Source: G963674665 sp964609625 (lineage in GTDB: Bacteria > Desulfobacterota > Desulfovibrionia > Desulfovibrionales > Desulfovibrionaceae). Taken from it: a stretch of DNA of 51,710 nucleotides. The stretch spans positions 1 to 51,710 of the forward strand of contig CAZSRS010000031.1 of the NCBI GenBank assembly GCA_964609625.1, in the 5' to 3' direction. Both the position numbers and the translations under genes were made by a program. Shown in pieces: positions 1 to 8,546 of this stretch (within the stretch, counting starts at the first letter, position 1; each line of letters opens with the position of its first letter). The notes beneath the pieces are model-generated. The model saw nothing but the letters and a program-made list of their open reading frames with translations. It made no database searches and had not been told where the DNA came from.

Positions 1-56
1 TCCGGGAAGGCGGCCGTACCGTTGGCGCCGGCGTCGTATCAGAGATAGTGGAGTAA
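1..56 (+). CDS. tuf: elongation factor Tu, C-terminal end (partial)
   Basis: From position 3 the frame reads REGGRTVGAGVVSEIVE followed by TAA at 54-56. This is the near-invariant C-terminus of EF-Tu (RxGGRTVGAGVVxxIxE). Only the last 17 codons and stop are inside the window; the rest lies upstream. It ends 5 bp before rpsJ, so the ribosomal cluster follows a tuf gene directly, as in the str-S10 arrangement, and there is no room for a separate S10 leader. Confidence 0.93.
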   Translation, partial: REGGRTVGAGVVSEIVE

Positions 57-61
57 ATGCC

Positions 62-379
62 ATGATGACAGTTTCCAGCGACAGAATCAGGATCAAGCTC
101 AAGGCTTACGATTACCGCATCCTGGACAAGGCTGTTTCCGAGATCGTCGATACGGCGCGCAACACCGGCGCGGGCATCGCGGGCCCCATTCCGTTGCCCA
201 CCAATATCCATAAGTACACGGTTCAGCGCAGCGTCCACGTGGACAAGAAGTCCCGCGAGCAGTTCGAGATGCGCATCCACAACCGCCTTCTGGACATCCT
301 TGAGCCCACGCAGCAAACCGTGGACGCACTGGGCAAGCTGAGCCTGCCCGCCGGCGTTGACGTGGAAATCAAACTTTAA
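62..379 (+). CDS. rpsJ: 30S ribosomal protein S10
   Basis: This 105-aa protein has the S10 signature (RIRIKLKAYDYRILDKAV, later PLPTNIHKYTVQRSVHVDKKSREQ split over the middle) and the usual family length. S10 sits in the 30S head and is also NusE, the NusB partner in antitermination. ATG 62 is chosen because GGAG at 50-53 is 8 bases away; ATG 65 is a possible alternative. It is the first gene of the S10 block, 5 bp after tuf and 11 bp before rplC. Confidence 0.97.
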   Translation: MMTVSSDRIRIKLKAYDYRILDKAVSEIVDTARNTGAGIAGPIPLPTNIHKYTVQRSVHVDKKSREQFEMRIHNRLLDILEPTQQTVDALGKLSLPAGVDVEIKL

Positions 380-390
380 AGAGGTGCGTC

Positions 391-1017
391 ATGGCAATCG
401 GCATCTTGGGACGTAAACTGGGCATGACCCGGATATTCAACAGTGACGGCACGGCCGTGCCCTGCACCGTGGTGCTGGCCGGCCCCTGCCCCGTGGTACA
501 GATCAAGAACGTGGAGCAGGACGGCTACACCGCCGTGCAGATCGGGTTCGACGCTGTTTCCGAGAAGCGCTCCAACAAACCCCAGAAGGGGCATCAGTCC
601 AAGGCTGGAAAGGGCCTTTTCCGCCACCTGCGCGAGCTGCGGCTGCCCAACGTGGATGACTTCGAACTGGGCCAGGATATCACCGTGGAATCTTTTTCCC
701 CCGGTGACACGGTCAAGGTCACCGGCACCAGCAAGGGCAAGGGCTTTCAGGGTGTGATGAAGCGCTGGAACTTCCGCGGCATGCCGGCCAGCCACGGCCA
801 TGAGAAGGTTCACCGTTCTCCGGGATCCGTCGGACACAACACCCACCCCGGAAAGGTGTTCAGAGGCAAGAAAATGGCCGGCCAGATGGGCAACAAGCGT
901 TCCACTTCGCTCAATCTCGAGGTGGTCGACGTGCGGCTTGAGGATAACATCCTCATCATCCGCGGCTCGGTTCCGGGTCCGCGCAACGGCCTGCTGATGA
1001 TTCGCAAGCAGAAATAA
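391..1017 (+). CDS. rplC: 50S ribosomal protein L3
   Basis: This 208-aa protein starts MAIGILGRKLGMTRIF, the standard L3 opening, and contains the central GTSKGKGFQGVMKRW and RTYPGK-type (HTHPGKVFRGKKMAGQMG) loop that reaches the peptidyl-transferase centre. The length is normal. GAGGTG lies 7 bases before the ATG. It is co-transcribed with rpsJ upstream and rplD 13 bp downstream. Confidence 0.97.
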   Translation: MAIGILGRKLGMTRIFNSDGTAVPCTVVLAGPCPVVQIKNVEQDGYTAVQIGFDAVSEKRSNKPQKGHQSKAGKGLFRHLRELRLPNVDDFELGQDITVESFSPGDTVKVTGTSKGKGFQGVMKRWNFRGMPASHGHEKVHRSPGSVGHNTHPGKVFRGKKMAGQMGNKRSTSLNLEVVDVRLEDNILIIRGSVPGPRNGLLMIRKQK

Positions 1018-1030
1018 CGAGGGTACACCA

Positions 1031-1651
1031 ATGGCCGTGGTCAAGATAAAGGACAAGAACAACGCAGCGGTGGGCGAGATCGAGCTTTCTCCCGAAGTGT
1101 TCGAGGTGGAGATTAAGCCCGAGATCATGAATCTGGTGGTGCGGCAGAAGCTGGCAGCGGAGCGCGCCGGAACCCATTCCACCAAGACCCGTACGACCGT
1201 CTCCGGCGGCGGACGCAAGCCCTGGCGGCAGAAGGGCACGGGCCGCGCCCGCGCGGGCACAACACGCTCCCCTCTGTGGCGGCACGGCGCTGTGGTTTTC
1301 GGCCCCCAGCCCAGGGACTATTCCTTCAAGGTGAACAAGAAGGTACGCAAGCTAGCCATGAAGATGGCCTTGAGCTCCAGGCTCGCGGAAGAAAAACTCA
1401 TGGTTGTCAATGACTTGTCCATGCCAGAGATCAAGACCAAAGGATTTCGTCAGGTACTGGACAACCTTGGGTTAAAAAAGGTCTTGATTGTTGTGGACAA
1501 TGAAGATAACAATCTCTCTCTTTCGGCCCGGAACATTCCCGGTGTCAAGGTGCTTTCCCAGGATCGACTCAATGTCTACGACGTGCTTCTGCACCCGCAA
1601 CTGGTGCTCGATCAGAAAGCCGCCCAGAACGTCCAGGAACGACTGAAGTAA
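1031..1651 (+). CDS. rplD: 50S ribosomal protein L4
   Basis: This 206-aa protein carries the L4 hallmark GGGRKPWRQKGTGRARAG and RSPLWRHGAVVFGPQPRDY, the extended loop lining the exit tunnel. In enterobacteria L4 is also the autogenous regulator of the S10 operon, but that acts through a leader that is absent here, so regulation is not evident. A 72-bp spacer separates it from rplW, the longest gap in the S10 block. Confidence 0.96.
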   Translation: MAVVKIKDKNNAAVGEIELSPEVFEVEIKPEIMNLVVRQKLAAERAGTHSTKTRTTVSGGGRKPWRQKGTGRARAGTTRSPLWRHGAVVFGPQPRDYSFKVNKKVRKLAMKMALSSRLAEEKLMVVNDLSMPEIKTKGFRQVLDNLGLKKVLIVVDNEDNNLSLSARNIPGVKVLSQDRLNVYDVLLHPQLVLDQKAAQNVQERLK

Positions 1652-1723
1652 GTTTTCCTGAATACACGAAGCCGAGAGGTTTCCGCCGGATCGTGAACGC
1701 GAAGAATGCAAGGAAGCCAGGAA

Positions 1724-2014
1724 ATGGACTATACGCAGATACTCGTCAAGCCACTCATCTCCGAGAAGGCCACTTGGGCCAAGGAGAAGGCCAATCAGGT
1801 CATCTTCTACATCAATCCCAAGGCCAACAAGATCGAGGTGAAGAAGGCTGTGGAAAAGGCTTTTGACGTGCGTGTGACCAACGTCAACATCGTTCGTCGC
1901 CGCTCGCTGACGCGTACCCGCATGGGGCGCCCCGTGGGCAGGATTTCCGGCTTCAAGAAAGCGTATGTGACTTTGGCGCCGGGCAGCAAGATCGAATTTT
2001 TCGAGGGAGTCTAA
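1724..2014 (+). CDS. rplW: 50S ribosomal protein L23
   Basis: The 96-aa protein begins MDYTQILVKPLISEKATW, the usual L23 N-terminus, and contains VTNVNIVRRRSLTRTRMGR in the tunnel loop. L23 is the docking site for trigger factor and SRP at the exit tunnel. An in-frame ATG at 1706 would add six residues, but the family start and the AGGAA just before ATG 1724 favour the shorter form. Confidence 0.95.
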   Translation: MDYTQILVKPLISEKATWAKEKANQVIFYINPKANKIEVKKAVEKAFDVRVTNVNIVRRRSLTRTRMGRPVGRISGFKKAYVTLAPGSKIEFFEGV

Positions 2015-2018
2015 GACA

Positions 2019-2849
2019 ATGGCTGTTCGCAAGCTCAAACCAACATCTCCGGGGCGCAGGTTCCAGACGATTTCCGATTTCGCGGAAATCACGCGCACCA
2101 CTTCGGAAAAGTCCCTGACCGAGGGCCTGTCCAAGAAGAGCGGCCGGAACAACTACGGTCGTCTGACTTCCCGGCGTCGTGGCGGCGGCCACAAGCGCAG
2201 GTATAGGATCATCGATTTCAAGCGCCAGAAGACAGGCGTGCCGGCCAAGGTCGCGCATATCGAGTACGATCCCAACCGCAGCGCCCGTATCGCCTTGTTG
2301 CACTATCTCGACGGCGAGAAGCGGTACATTCTCGCTCCCGTGGGCATCAAGCAGGGCGACATGGTGGAGGCCGGCGACAGTGTGGACATCAAACCCGGAA
2401 ACGCCTTGAAATTGCAGCGTATTCCCGTGGGTACGGTGGTGCATAACATCGAGCTTCACCCAGGCCGCGGGGGGCAGTTCTGCCGCGCGGCTGGTACCTA
2501 TGCCCAGCTAGTTGCCAAGGAAGGCAAGTACGCACTCCTCCGGATGCCTTCCGGTGAAGTACGCAAGGTCCTTTCGACCTGCTGCGCCACTGTGGGGCAA
2601 GTGGGTAACGTAAACCACGAGAACATCTCCCTGGGCAAGGCCGGCCGCAATCGGTGGCTCGGTCAGCGTCCCAAGGTCCGTGGCGTGGCCATGAACCCTG
2701 TGGACCATCCCCTGGGCGGCGGCGAAGGCCGCAGTTCTGGTGGTCGCCACCCGGTCTCGCCCTGGGGCATGCCCACCAAGGGCTACAAGACCAGGGACAA
2801 GAAGAAGTCCTCGAACAAGCTCATCGTCAAACGACGTGGCCAGAAGTAG
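2019..2849 (+). CDS. rplB: 50S ribosomal protein L2
   Basis: This 276-aa protein has the L2 motifs GRLTSRRRGGGHKRRYR, AGTYAQLV and the C-terminal GVAMNPVDHPLGGGEGR with its conserved histidine, needed for peptidyl-transferase centre assembly. Length and N-terminus (MAVRKLKPTSPGRR) are standard. It begins 4 bp after the rplW stop, with GGAG inside the end of rplW as ribosome-binding site. Confidence 0.97.
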   Translation: MAVRKLKPTSPGRRFQTISDFAEITRTTSEKSLTEGLSKKSGRNNYGRLTSRRRGGGHKRRYRIIDFKRQKTGVPAKVAHIEYDPNRSARIALLHYLDGEKRYILAPVGIKQGDMVEAGDSVDIKPGNALKLQRIPVGTVVHNIELHPGRGGQFCRAAGTYAQLVAKEGKYALLRMPSGEVRKVLSTCCATVGQVGNVNHENISLGKAGRNRWLGQRPKVRGVAMNPVDHPLGGGEGRSSGGRHPVSPWGMPTKGYKTRDKKKSSNKLIVKRRGQK

Positions 2850-2857
2850 GAGTAGCT

Positions 2858-3136
2858 ATGCCCAGGTCGCTCAAGAAAGGTCCCTTTGTGGATGATCACC
2901 TGACCAATAAGGTGAACAAGGCCGTGGAAAATAACGATCGCCGCGTGATCAAGACCTGGTCCAGGCGTTCGACCATCATCCCCGAGATGGTGGGCATGAC
3001 CTTCGCGGTCCATAACGGCAAGAAGTTCGTGCCCGTGTTCGTGACCGAAAACATGGTCGGTCACAAGCTGGGTGAGTTTTCCCCCACGCGCACCTACTAC
3101 GGACATGCAGCCGACAAGAAAGCCAAAGGCCGCTAG
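2858..3136 (+). CDS. rpsS: 30S ribosomal protein S19
   Basis: The 92-aa protein starts MPRSLKKGPFVDDHL and contains RRSTIIPEMVGMTFAVHNGKKFVPV, the S19 signature; it sits in the 30S head with S13. The open frame extends far upstream, but ATG 2858, preceded by AGGAGTAG, gives the exact family start and length. It lies between rplB (8 bp) and rplV (38 bp). Confidence 0.96.
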   Translation: MPRSLKKGPFVDDHLTNKVNKAVENNDRRVIKTWSRRSTIIPEMVGMTFAVHNGKKFVPVFVTENMVGHKLGEFSPTRTYYGHAADKKAKGR

Positions 3137-3174
3137 GTCCTGATAAACCGACAACGCTGTGACAGGTAGCTGAA

Positions 3175-3507
3175 ATGCAGGCAAGAGCAACTGCGAAATA
3201 CATGCGGATTTCCGCGCGCAAGGCGCGGCTGGTGGCTCGCAACATCAAGGGCAAACCCGTGGAAGAAGCCTTGAGCATTCTCAAGTTTACGCCCAAGAAA
3301 AGCGCGGAAGTTATCTTCAAGGTGCTGCACTCCGCCGTGGCCAACGCCGGCCAGCTTCCAGGGGTGGACATCGATTCCCTGCTCGTACAGCAGGTGATCA
3401 TCAACGAAGGTCCTTCCTTCAAGCGCTTCATGCCTCGCGCCATGGGGCGGGCCAACCGGATCATCAAACGCACCAGCCACGTCACGGTGGTTGTTGAAGA
3501 AAGCTAG
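3175..3507 (+). CDS. rplV: 50S ribosomal protein L22
   Basis: This 110-aa protein has the L22 pattern (ARATAKYMRISARKARLVA near the start, then PRAMGRANRIIKRTSHVTVVVEE). Its beta-hairpin lines the exit tunnel together with L4. ATG 3175 follows AGGTAG. The stop at 3507 lies 10 bp before the GTG start of rpsC. Confidence 0.96.
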   Translation: MQARATAKYMRISARKARLVARNIKGKPVEEALSILKFTPKKSAEVIFKVLHSAVANAGQLPGVDIDSLLVQQVIINEGPSFKRFMPRAMGRANRIIKRTSHVTVVVEES

Positions 3508-3517
3508 GAGGCGCTCC

Positions 3518-4159
3518 GTGGGTCAGAAAGTACATCCTTACGGCTTCCGGCTGGGCTACAACAAAAACTGGCTTTCGCGCTGGTTCAGTAAAAAGGAATA
3601 CCCGGCCTTTGTCTTCGAGGACAGCAAGATCCGTAAGTTCACGAAAAAGATGCTCTACCATGCAGGCATCTCCAAGATCGAAATCGAACGCGCGGGCGGC
3701 AAGGTTCGTCTGATCATCCACACAGCCCGCCCCGGTATCGTCATCGGCCGCAAGGGCGTGGAGATCGAAAAGCTGCGCATGGACCTGCGCAACAAGTTCG
3801 GCCATGACTTCTCCATCGAAGTCAACGAGATCAGACGCCCTGAGACCGACGCGCAGCTCGTGGCCGAGAACATCGCCTTGCAACTGGAGCGTCGCGTGGC
3901 CTTCCGCCGCGCCATGAAGCGTACCGTTGGTCTGGCCCGCAAGTTCGGGGCAGAAGGCATCAAGGTTTCCTGTGCCGGGCGTCTTGCCGGCGCGGAAATC
4001 GCCCGTACCGAATGGTACCGCGACGGCCGCGTGCCCTTGCAGACCCTGCGGGCCGACTTGGATTACGGCCTGGCCGAAGCCCGGACCACCTACGGTGTCA
4101 TCGGTGTGAAGGTCTGGATATTCAAAGGTATGATCCTCGACCAAGAGATGGAGCAGTAA
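3518..4159 (+). CDS. rpsC: 30S ribosomal protein S3 (GTG start)
   Basis: GTG 3518 gives a 213-aa protein starting MGQKVHPYGFRLG, the canonical S3 N-terminus. TAGGAGG lies a few bases upstream. An earlier in-frame start within rplV would add nine unmatched residues and is rejected. The KH-type segment (RPGIVIGRKGVEIEKLR) and the EIARTEWYRDGRVPLQTLRADLDYG stretch are typical; S3 helps form the mRNA entry channel. Confidence 0.96.
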   Translation: MGQKVHPYGFRLGYNKNWLSRWFSKKEYPAFVFEDSKIRKFTKKMLYHAGISKIEIERAGGKVRLIIHTARPGIVIGRKGVEIEKLRMDLRNKFGHDFSIEVNEIRRPETDAQLVAENIALQLERRVAFRRAMKRTVGLARKFGAEGIKVSCAGRLAGAEIARTEWYRDGRVPLQTLRADLDYGLAEARTTYGVIGVKVWIFKGMILDQEMEQ

Positions 4160-4160
4160 T

Positions 4161-4574
4161 ATGTTGAGCCCGAACAAGACCAAATTCCGCAAGAGTCAGA
4201 AGCTGCGTCTGCGCGGCGCTGCGCATCGCGGCAGCACGATTTCTTTCGGAGACGTGGCCCTCAAGACCCTGGAGCACGGCAAGCTCAGCAGCCAGCAGAT
4301 TGAAGCCGCCCGTGTGGCCATGATGCGTCACATCAAGCGTGGTGGTAAGGTCTGGATCCGTGTTTTCCCGGATCGACCCGTCACCGCCAAGCCCGCTGAA
4401 ACTCGGCAGGGCAAGGGAAAGGGCGCTCCCGTGGGTTGGTGCGCTCCTGTGAAGCCCGGACGCATCCTCTACGAGATCAAGGGAGTGAGCGTTGAATTGG
4501 CCAAGGAGGCCCTGACCCGCGCCGCCCACAAGCTGCCGGTGAAGACGGCCATCGTTGTCAGGGAGGGGGTGTAG
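4161..4574 (+). CDS. rplP: 50S ribosomal protein L16
   Basis: This 137-aa protein begins MLSPNKTKFRKSQKLRLRG and contains GKVWIRVFPDRPVTAKPAETRQGKGKG, the L16 core near the A-site tRNA elbow. Its start is one base after the rpsC stop, with GGAG inside the end of rpsC. The stop is 2 bp before rpmC, indicating tight translational coupling. Confidence 0.97.
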   Translation: MLSPNKTKFRKSQKLRLRGAAHRGSTISFGDVALKTLEHGKLSSQQIEAARVAMMRHIKRGGKVWIRVFPDRPVTAKPAETRQGKGKGAPVGWCAPVKPGRILYEIKGVSVELAKEALTRAAHKLPVKTAIVVREGV

Positions 4575-4576
4575 TC

Positions 4577-4771
4577 ATGCACGCCGCCGATTTGAAGAAG
4601 CTTTCCGACGCCGAGTTGAACGAGAAGCTCCAGGGCTTTCGCCAGGAGCTTTTCAATCTCCGCTTCCAGCACGCAACGTCGCAACTGGAGAATACCGCGC
4701 GCATTCCCCAGGTCAAGCGGGACATCGCCCGTGTGCTGACCGTGCTCACGGACAAGCAGAAAGGAAATTAA
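4577..4771 (+). CDS. rpmC: 50S ribosomal protein L29
   Basis: This is a 64-aa all-helical protein (ADLKKLSDAELNEKLQGF, then ELFNLRFQHATSQLENTARI), standard for L29 near the exit tunnel. ATG 4577 has GGAGGGGG upstream at the end of rplP. It is 3 bp upstream of rpsQ. Confidence 0.96.
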   Translation: MHAADLKKLSDAELNEKLQGFRQELFNLRFQHATSQLENTARIPQVKRDIARVLTVLTDKQKGN

Positions 4772-4774
4772 GCC

Positions 4775-5041
4775 ATGTCCGAAACCGTAACGAAGAGCAA
4801 TAAACGCACGATGGTCGGTCATGTCGTGAGCGACAAGTCCGACAAGACCATTGTCGTTCGTGTGGACACCCTGGTCAAGCATCCGCTGTTCAAGAAATAC
4901 GTCAGCAGGCGGACAAAGTTCATGGCTCACGATCCCGAGAACGAGTGCAGGATCGGGGACAAGGTGCAGATCATCGAGTCGCGGCCGCTTTCCCGGCGCA
5001 AGCGTTGGCAGCTGGTCCAAGTGCTCGAGAGAGCGGAATAA
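4775..5041 (+). CDS. rpsQ: 30S ribosomal protein S17
   Basis: The 88-aa protein contains the S17 signature (MVGHVVSDKSDKTIVVRVD and KHPLFKKYV..RRTKFMAHDPENECRIGDKV). S17 is an OB-fold 16S binder of early assembly. AAGGAA at the end of rpmC serves as ribosome-binding site. rplN follows after 12 bp. Confidence 0.96.
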   Translation: MSETVTKSNKRTMVGHVVSDKSDKTIVVRVDTLVKHPLFKKYVSRRTKFMAHDPENECRIGDKVQIIESRPLSRRKRWQLVQVLERAE

Positions 5042-5053
5042 GGTGGGATTGCA

Positions 5054-5422
5054 ATGATTCAGATAGAAAGCAACCTGGATGTCGCTGACAATTCCGGGGC
5101 CAAGCGTCTCTCCTGCATCAAGGTCCTGGGTGGCAGCCGTCGCCGTTATGCCGCGGTGGGTGACATCATCGTGGTCTCCGTGAAGGAGGCCATGCCCCAC
5201 TCCAAGGTGAAAAAGGGCGACGTGATGAAGGCGGTGGTGGTCCGGACCAAGAAGGAAATTCGCCGTCCAGACGGCTCCTACATCAAGTTCGACACCAATT
5301 CCGCGGTGTTGTTGAACAATCAGATGGAGCCCGTGGGTACCCGTATTTTCGGTCCCGTGGCACGTGAGTTGAGACAGCGCAATTTCATGAAAATCGTCTC
5401 GCTCGCACCAGAGGTGCTTTAG
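5054..5422 (+). CDS. rplN: 50S ribosomal protein L14
   Basis: The 122-aa protein starts MIQIESNLDVADNSGAKRL and ends with RELRQRNFMKIVSLAPEVL, both nearly invariant in L14; the length matches exactly. L14 forms bridge B8 with 16S rRNA. AAGGTGGG precedes the ATG. It opens the spc part of the cluster. Confidence 0.97.
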   Translation: MIQIESNLDVADNSGAKRLSCIKVLGGSRRRYAAVGDIIVVSVKEAMPHSKVKKGDVMKAVVVRTKKEIRRPDGSYIKFDTNSAVLLNNQMEPVGTRIFGPVARELRQRNFMKIVSLAPEVL

Positions 5423-5431
5423 GTGACGGCC

Positions 5432-5758
<327 letters not shown>

Positions 5759-5781
5759 CTTGCTTATATCGGGAAGTTATC

Positions 5782-6321
5782 ATGACAAGGTTGGAAACTA
5801 TCTACAGAGACAAGATTTTGCCCGAGCTGCAGAAGGAATTCGGTTACAAATCCCCGATGCAGATTCCCAGGTTGGAGAAGATCTCCCTGAACATGGGCTT
5901 GGGCGAGGGCAGCCAGAACCATAAACTCGTGGAAGACGCTGCCGAGGAATTAACCCGCATCGCCGGACAGCGAGCCGTCATCACCAGGGCCAAGAAGTCC
6001 ATCGCGGCCTTCAAGCTGCGTGAAGGCATGGCTGTAGGCTGCCGTGTGACGTTGCGTCGCGACCGGATGTGGGACTTTCTCGACAAACTGGTGAATTTCG
6101 CCCTGCCGCGTGTACGCGACTTCCGGGGCATACCCGATCGCGGTTTTGACGGACGTGGCAACTTCACCCTCGGGATCAAGGAACACACCATTTTTCCGGA
6201 AGTGGATGTGGACAGGGTCGAGCGTGTGAAGGGCATGAACATCACCATCGTGACTTCGGCCACCACTGACAAGGAAGGCAAGGTCCTGCTGCAGCAGCTC
6301 GGCATGCCCTTCAAGAAGTAA
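5782..6321 (+). CDS. rplE: 50S ribosomal protein L5
   Basis: This 179-aa protein has the L5 signature (QIPRLEKISLNMGLGE, then RDFRGIPDRGFDGRGNFTLGIKEHTIFPE). L5 holds 5S rRNA in the central protuberance. Length is standard. It starts 23 bp after rplX and ends 12 bp before rpsN. Confidence 0.97.
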   Translation: MTRLETIYRDKILPELQKEFGYKSPMQIPRLEKISLNMGLGEGSQNHKLVEDAAEELTRIAGQRAVITRAKKSIAAFKLREGMAVGCRVTLRRDRMWDFLDKLVNFALPRVRDFRGIPDRGFDGRGNFTLGIKEHTIFPEVDVDRVERVKGMNITIVTSATTDKEGKVLLQQLGMPFKK

Positions 6322-6333
6322 GGAGAGTACGAC

Positions 6334-6519
6334 ATGTCCAGGACATCTTTGGAGGTCAAGGCCAAGCGCAAGCCTAAATTCTCCTCCCGTGCATATAACC
6401 GCTGCCCCCTGTGCGGTCGGCCCCGCGCATTTCTGCGTCGTTTCGGCATCTGCCGCATCTGCTTCAGAAACATGGCGCTGGCCGGCGAACTCCCCGGCGT
6501 TCGCAAATCCAGCTGGTAA
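6334..6519 (+). CDS. rpsN: 30S ribosomal protein S14, zinc type
   Basis: At 61 aa this is the short C+ form of S14. It has the zinc pattern C24-P-L-C27 (RCPLCGRPRAF) and C40-R-I-C43 (GICRICFRNMA). The long, zinc-free form of about 100 aa is not seen here. AAGGAGAG precedes ATG 6334. It sits at its standard place between rplE and rpsH. Confidence 0.96.
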   Translation: MSRTSLEVKAKRKPKFSSRAYNRCPLCGRPRAFLRRFGICRICFRNMALAGELPGVRKSSW

Positions 6520-6534
6520 TTCGAGGAGAGGAAC

Positions 6535-6918
6535 ATGGCCTATACAGACCCCATTTCAGACATGCTGACGCGCATCCGCAACGGTCATCATGCCCTGCAC
6601 AGGGATGTGTTCATTCCCCACTCCAAGCAGAAACTCGCCATCGCCGAGATACTCAAGGAAGAGGGGTATATCAGTCAGTACGTCGAGGAAGACCAGCAGA
6701 TCAAGGTCACCTTGAAATATACCAATGGCAAGCCCAATATTCTGGGCCTGAAGAGAGTCAGCAAGCCTGGCCGTCGGATCTATGTCGGTGCCACCGACAT
6801 TCCCCGCGTGCAAAACGGCTTGGGTATCTGCATCATCTCCACCTCACAAGGCATTCTTGAGGGCTCCAACGCCCAGGAAAGGAATGTCGGGGGCGAGTTG
6901 CTCTGCGAAATCTGGTAG
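6535..6918 (+). CDS. rpsH: 30S ribosomal protein S8
   Basis: The 127-aa protein begins with the S8 opening TDPISDMLTRIRNG and ends with the conserved GGELLCEIW; GLGICIISTSQGI is the 16S-binding segment. S8 is the autoregulator of the spc operon in E. coli; a target RNA was not identified here. GAGGAGAGG precedes the ATG. Confidence 0.96.
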   Translation: MAYTDPISDMLTRIRNGHHALHRDVFIPHSKQKLAIAEILKEEGYISQYVEEDQQIKVTLKYTNGKPNILGLKRVSKPGRRIYVGATDIPRVQNGLGICIISTSQGILEGSNAQERNVGGELLCEIW

Positions 6919-6930
6919 AGAGGCGCATTC

Positions 6931-7467
6931 ATGTCCAGAATAGGCAAACTTCCGATTCAGATTCCAGGCGGCGTCGAGGTCTCCTTGGGGCAGGATTCCA
7001 TCCAGATCAAGGGTCCCAAGGGCGTGCTCAGCACGTCGACACATCCGCTGCTGACGTACGAACAGGATAACAGTGTCGTGAGCATCAAGCGTGTGGAAGA
7101 CACACGCCTTGCCCGCGCGCAACATGGCTTGCGCCGAACCTTGCTGGCCAACTGCATCGAGGGTGTTTCCAAGGGCTTTTCCAAGATCCTCGAAGTCAAT
7201 GGCGTGGGCTACAAGGTCGCGGTCAATGGAAACAACGTGGAACTCAATGTCGGCCTGTCGCATCCCGTGAAAATGGAGATGCCCACGGGCATCGAGGCCA
7301 AGGCCGAGGGCAGCAAGCTGACCATCTCGGGAGCAGACAAGGAACTTGTGGGCGAGGTCGCTGCCCGCATCCGTCGGGTACGCCCCCCTGAACCTTACAA
7401 GGGCAAGGGAATCAAGTACTCCACTGAAGTCATCCGTCGTAAGGCCGGCAAGTCCGGTAAAAAATAG
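6931..7467 (+). CDS. rplF: 50S ribosomal protein L6
   Basis: The 178-aa protein starts MSRIGKLPIQIP and ends with the L6 hallmark RRVRPPEPYKGKGIKY followed by a basic tail. L6 lies near the sarcin-ricin loop. Length is typical. It is flanked by rpsH (12 bp) and rplR (11 bp). Confidence 0.96.
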   Translation: MSRIGKLPIQIPGGVEVSLGQDSIQIKGPKGVLSTSTHPLLTYEQDNSVVSIKRVEDTRLARAQHGLRRTLLANCIEGVSKGFSKILEVNGVGYKVAVNGNNVELNVGLSHPVKMEMPTGIEAKAEGSKLTISGADKELVGEVAARIRRVRPPEPYKGKGIKYSTEVIRRKAGKSGKK

Positions 7468-7478
7468 GAGAGGCCTTC

Positions 7479-7838
7479 ATGAAATTCTCCACCGAAGAAG
7501 CACGCAAGCGCAGAAAAGTGCGCATACGCAAGAAAATCCGTGGCACGGCGGATCGTCCGCGCCTGGTTGTCTACCGTTCCAACGTCTCCATCTACGCGCA
7601 GTTGGTGGACGACGAAACGGGCTGTACCGTGGCGGCCTCTTCCTCCCTTGCATTGGCCAAGGCGACAGAGAGCGTGAGTCACAACAAGGAAACCTCCGCC
7701 GCCGTCGGTCGTGAAATCGCCCGGTTGGCCAAGGAAAAGAACATCGACAAGGTTGTCTTTGACCGCAACGGCTATCTCTATCATGGTCGGGTGAAAGCCC
7801 TGGCCGACGGCGCCCGCGAAGGCGGACTCCAATTCTAG
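7479..7838 (+). CDS. rplR: 50S ribosomal protein L18
   Basis: This 119-aa protein has the L18 pattern (RRKVRIRKKIRGTADRPRLVVYRSN, then VVFDRNGYLYHGRVKALADGAREGGL). It binds 5S rRNA with L5. ATAGGAGAGG lies before ATG 7479. A 30-bp spacer leads to rpsE. Confidence 0.96.
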   Translation: MKFSTEEARKRRKVRIRKKIRGTADRPRLVVYRSNVSIYAQLVDDETGCTVAASSSLALAKATESVSHNKETSAAVGREIARLAKEKNIDKVVFDRNGYLYHGRVKALADGAREGGLQF

Positions 7839-7868
7839 GCAACCGCCGCGCATACTTGGGGATCAGGC

Positions 7869-8360
7869 ATGGAACAGAATGAACTCGGGTTTATAGAAAA
7901 GATCGTGTATCTCAACCGCGTGGCCAAGGTCGTGAAAGGTGGTCGTCGCTTCAGCTTCAGTGCCCTGGTGGTCGTTGGTGACGGTAAGGGCAGTGTGGGC
8001 TATGGCCTGGGCAAGGCTCAGGAAGTGCCCGAAGCCATACGCAAGGCCAACGAACGCGCCCGCAAGAACATGATCAAGGTACCGCTGCTGGAGGGCACGC
8101 TGCCCTACGAAATCCTCGGTCGCTTCGGCGCCGGACGCGTCCTGCTCAAGCCTGCTTCCAAGGGAACGGGCATCATCGCGGGCGGCCCAGTACGTGCCGT
8201 CATGGAGGCCGTGGGCGTGTCCGATATCCTGACCAAGGCCATCGGCACCAATAATCCGCACAACGTACTGCGGGCCACCATTACTGGGCTCAAGTCCTTG
8301 CGCAGTGCCGACGATGTCAGCCGAGTCCGTGGCAAGCGCGTGGAAACGCCCAGGAAATAG
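7869..8360 (+). CDS. rpsE: 30S ribosomal protein S5
   Basis: This 163-aa protein has the double-stranded-RNA-binding S5 domain (FIEKIVYLNRVAKVVKGGRRF, GDGKGSVGYGLGKAQEVPEAI) and the C-terminal GRPVR-like GGPVRAVMEAVGVSDILTK segment. S5 contributes to decoding accuracy and the mRNA entry site. It ends 12 bp before rpmD. Confidence 0.96.
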   Translation: MEQNELGFIEKIVYLNRVAKVVKGGRRFSFSALVVVGDGKGSVGYGLGKAQEVPEAIRKANERARKNMIKVPLLEGTLPYEILGRFGAGRVLLKPASKGTGIIAGGPVRAVMEAVGVSDILTKAIGTNNPHNVLRATITGLKSLRSADDVSRVRGKRVETPRK

Positions 8361-8372
8361 CGAGGTCTCTCA

Positions 8373-8546
8373 ATGCTTACTATTACAATGATGCGCAGCG
8401 CCATAGGCAGCACGCCAAAGCAGCGCAAGACGCTTCAGGCTCTCGGCCTGCACAAGATCAGGCAGGAGCGGTCATTCGAGGACACACCGGCCGTCCGCGG
8501 CATGGTCGAACGCGTCAAGCATCTCGTCGAGGTGAAAACAACATGA
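8373..8546 (+). CDS. rpmD: 50S ribosomal protein L30
   Basis: This short gene encodes 57 aa and was translated by hand. It reads MLTITMMRSAIGSTPKQ, then RKTLQALGLHKI, then ending in MVERVKHLVEVKTT. The RS-x-IG-x-x-xxQ-xxTLxxLGL pattern is the L30 signature. CGAGG lies 8-12 bases upstream. The final TGA overlaps the rplO ATG by 4 bases (ATGA at 8543-8546), a classic coupling junction. Confidence 0.95.
   Translation: MLTITMMRSAIGSTPKQRKTLQALGLHKIRQERSFEDTPAVRGMVERVKHLVEVKTT

Noticed and set aside
1..61. S10 leader (L4-responsive attenuator)
   Set aside because: tuf ends 5 bp before rpsJ, leaving no leader.
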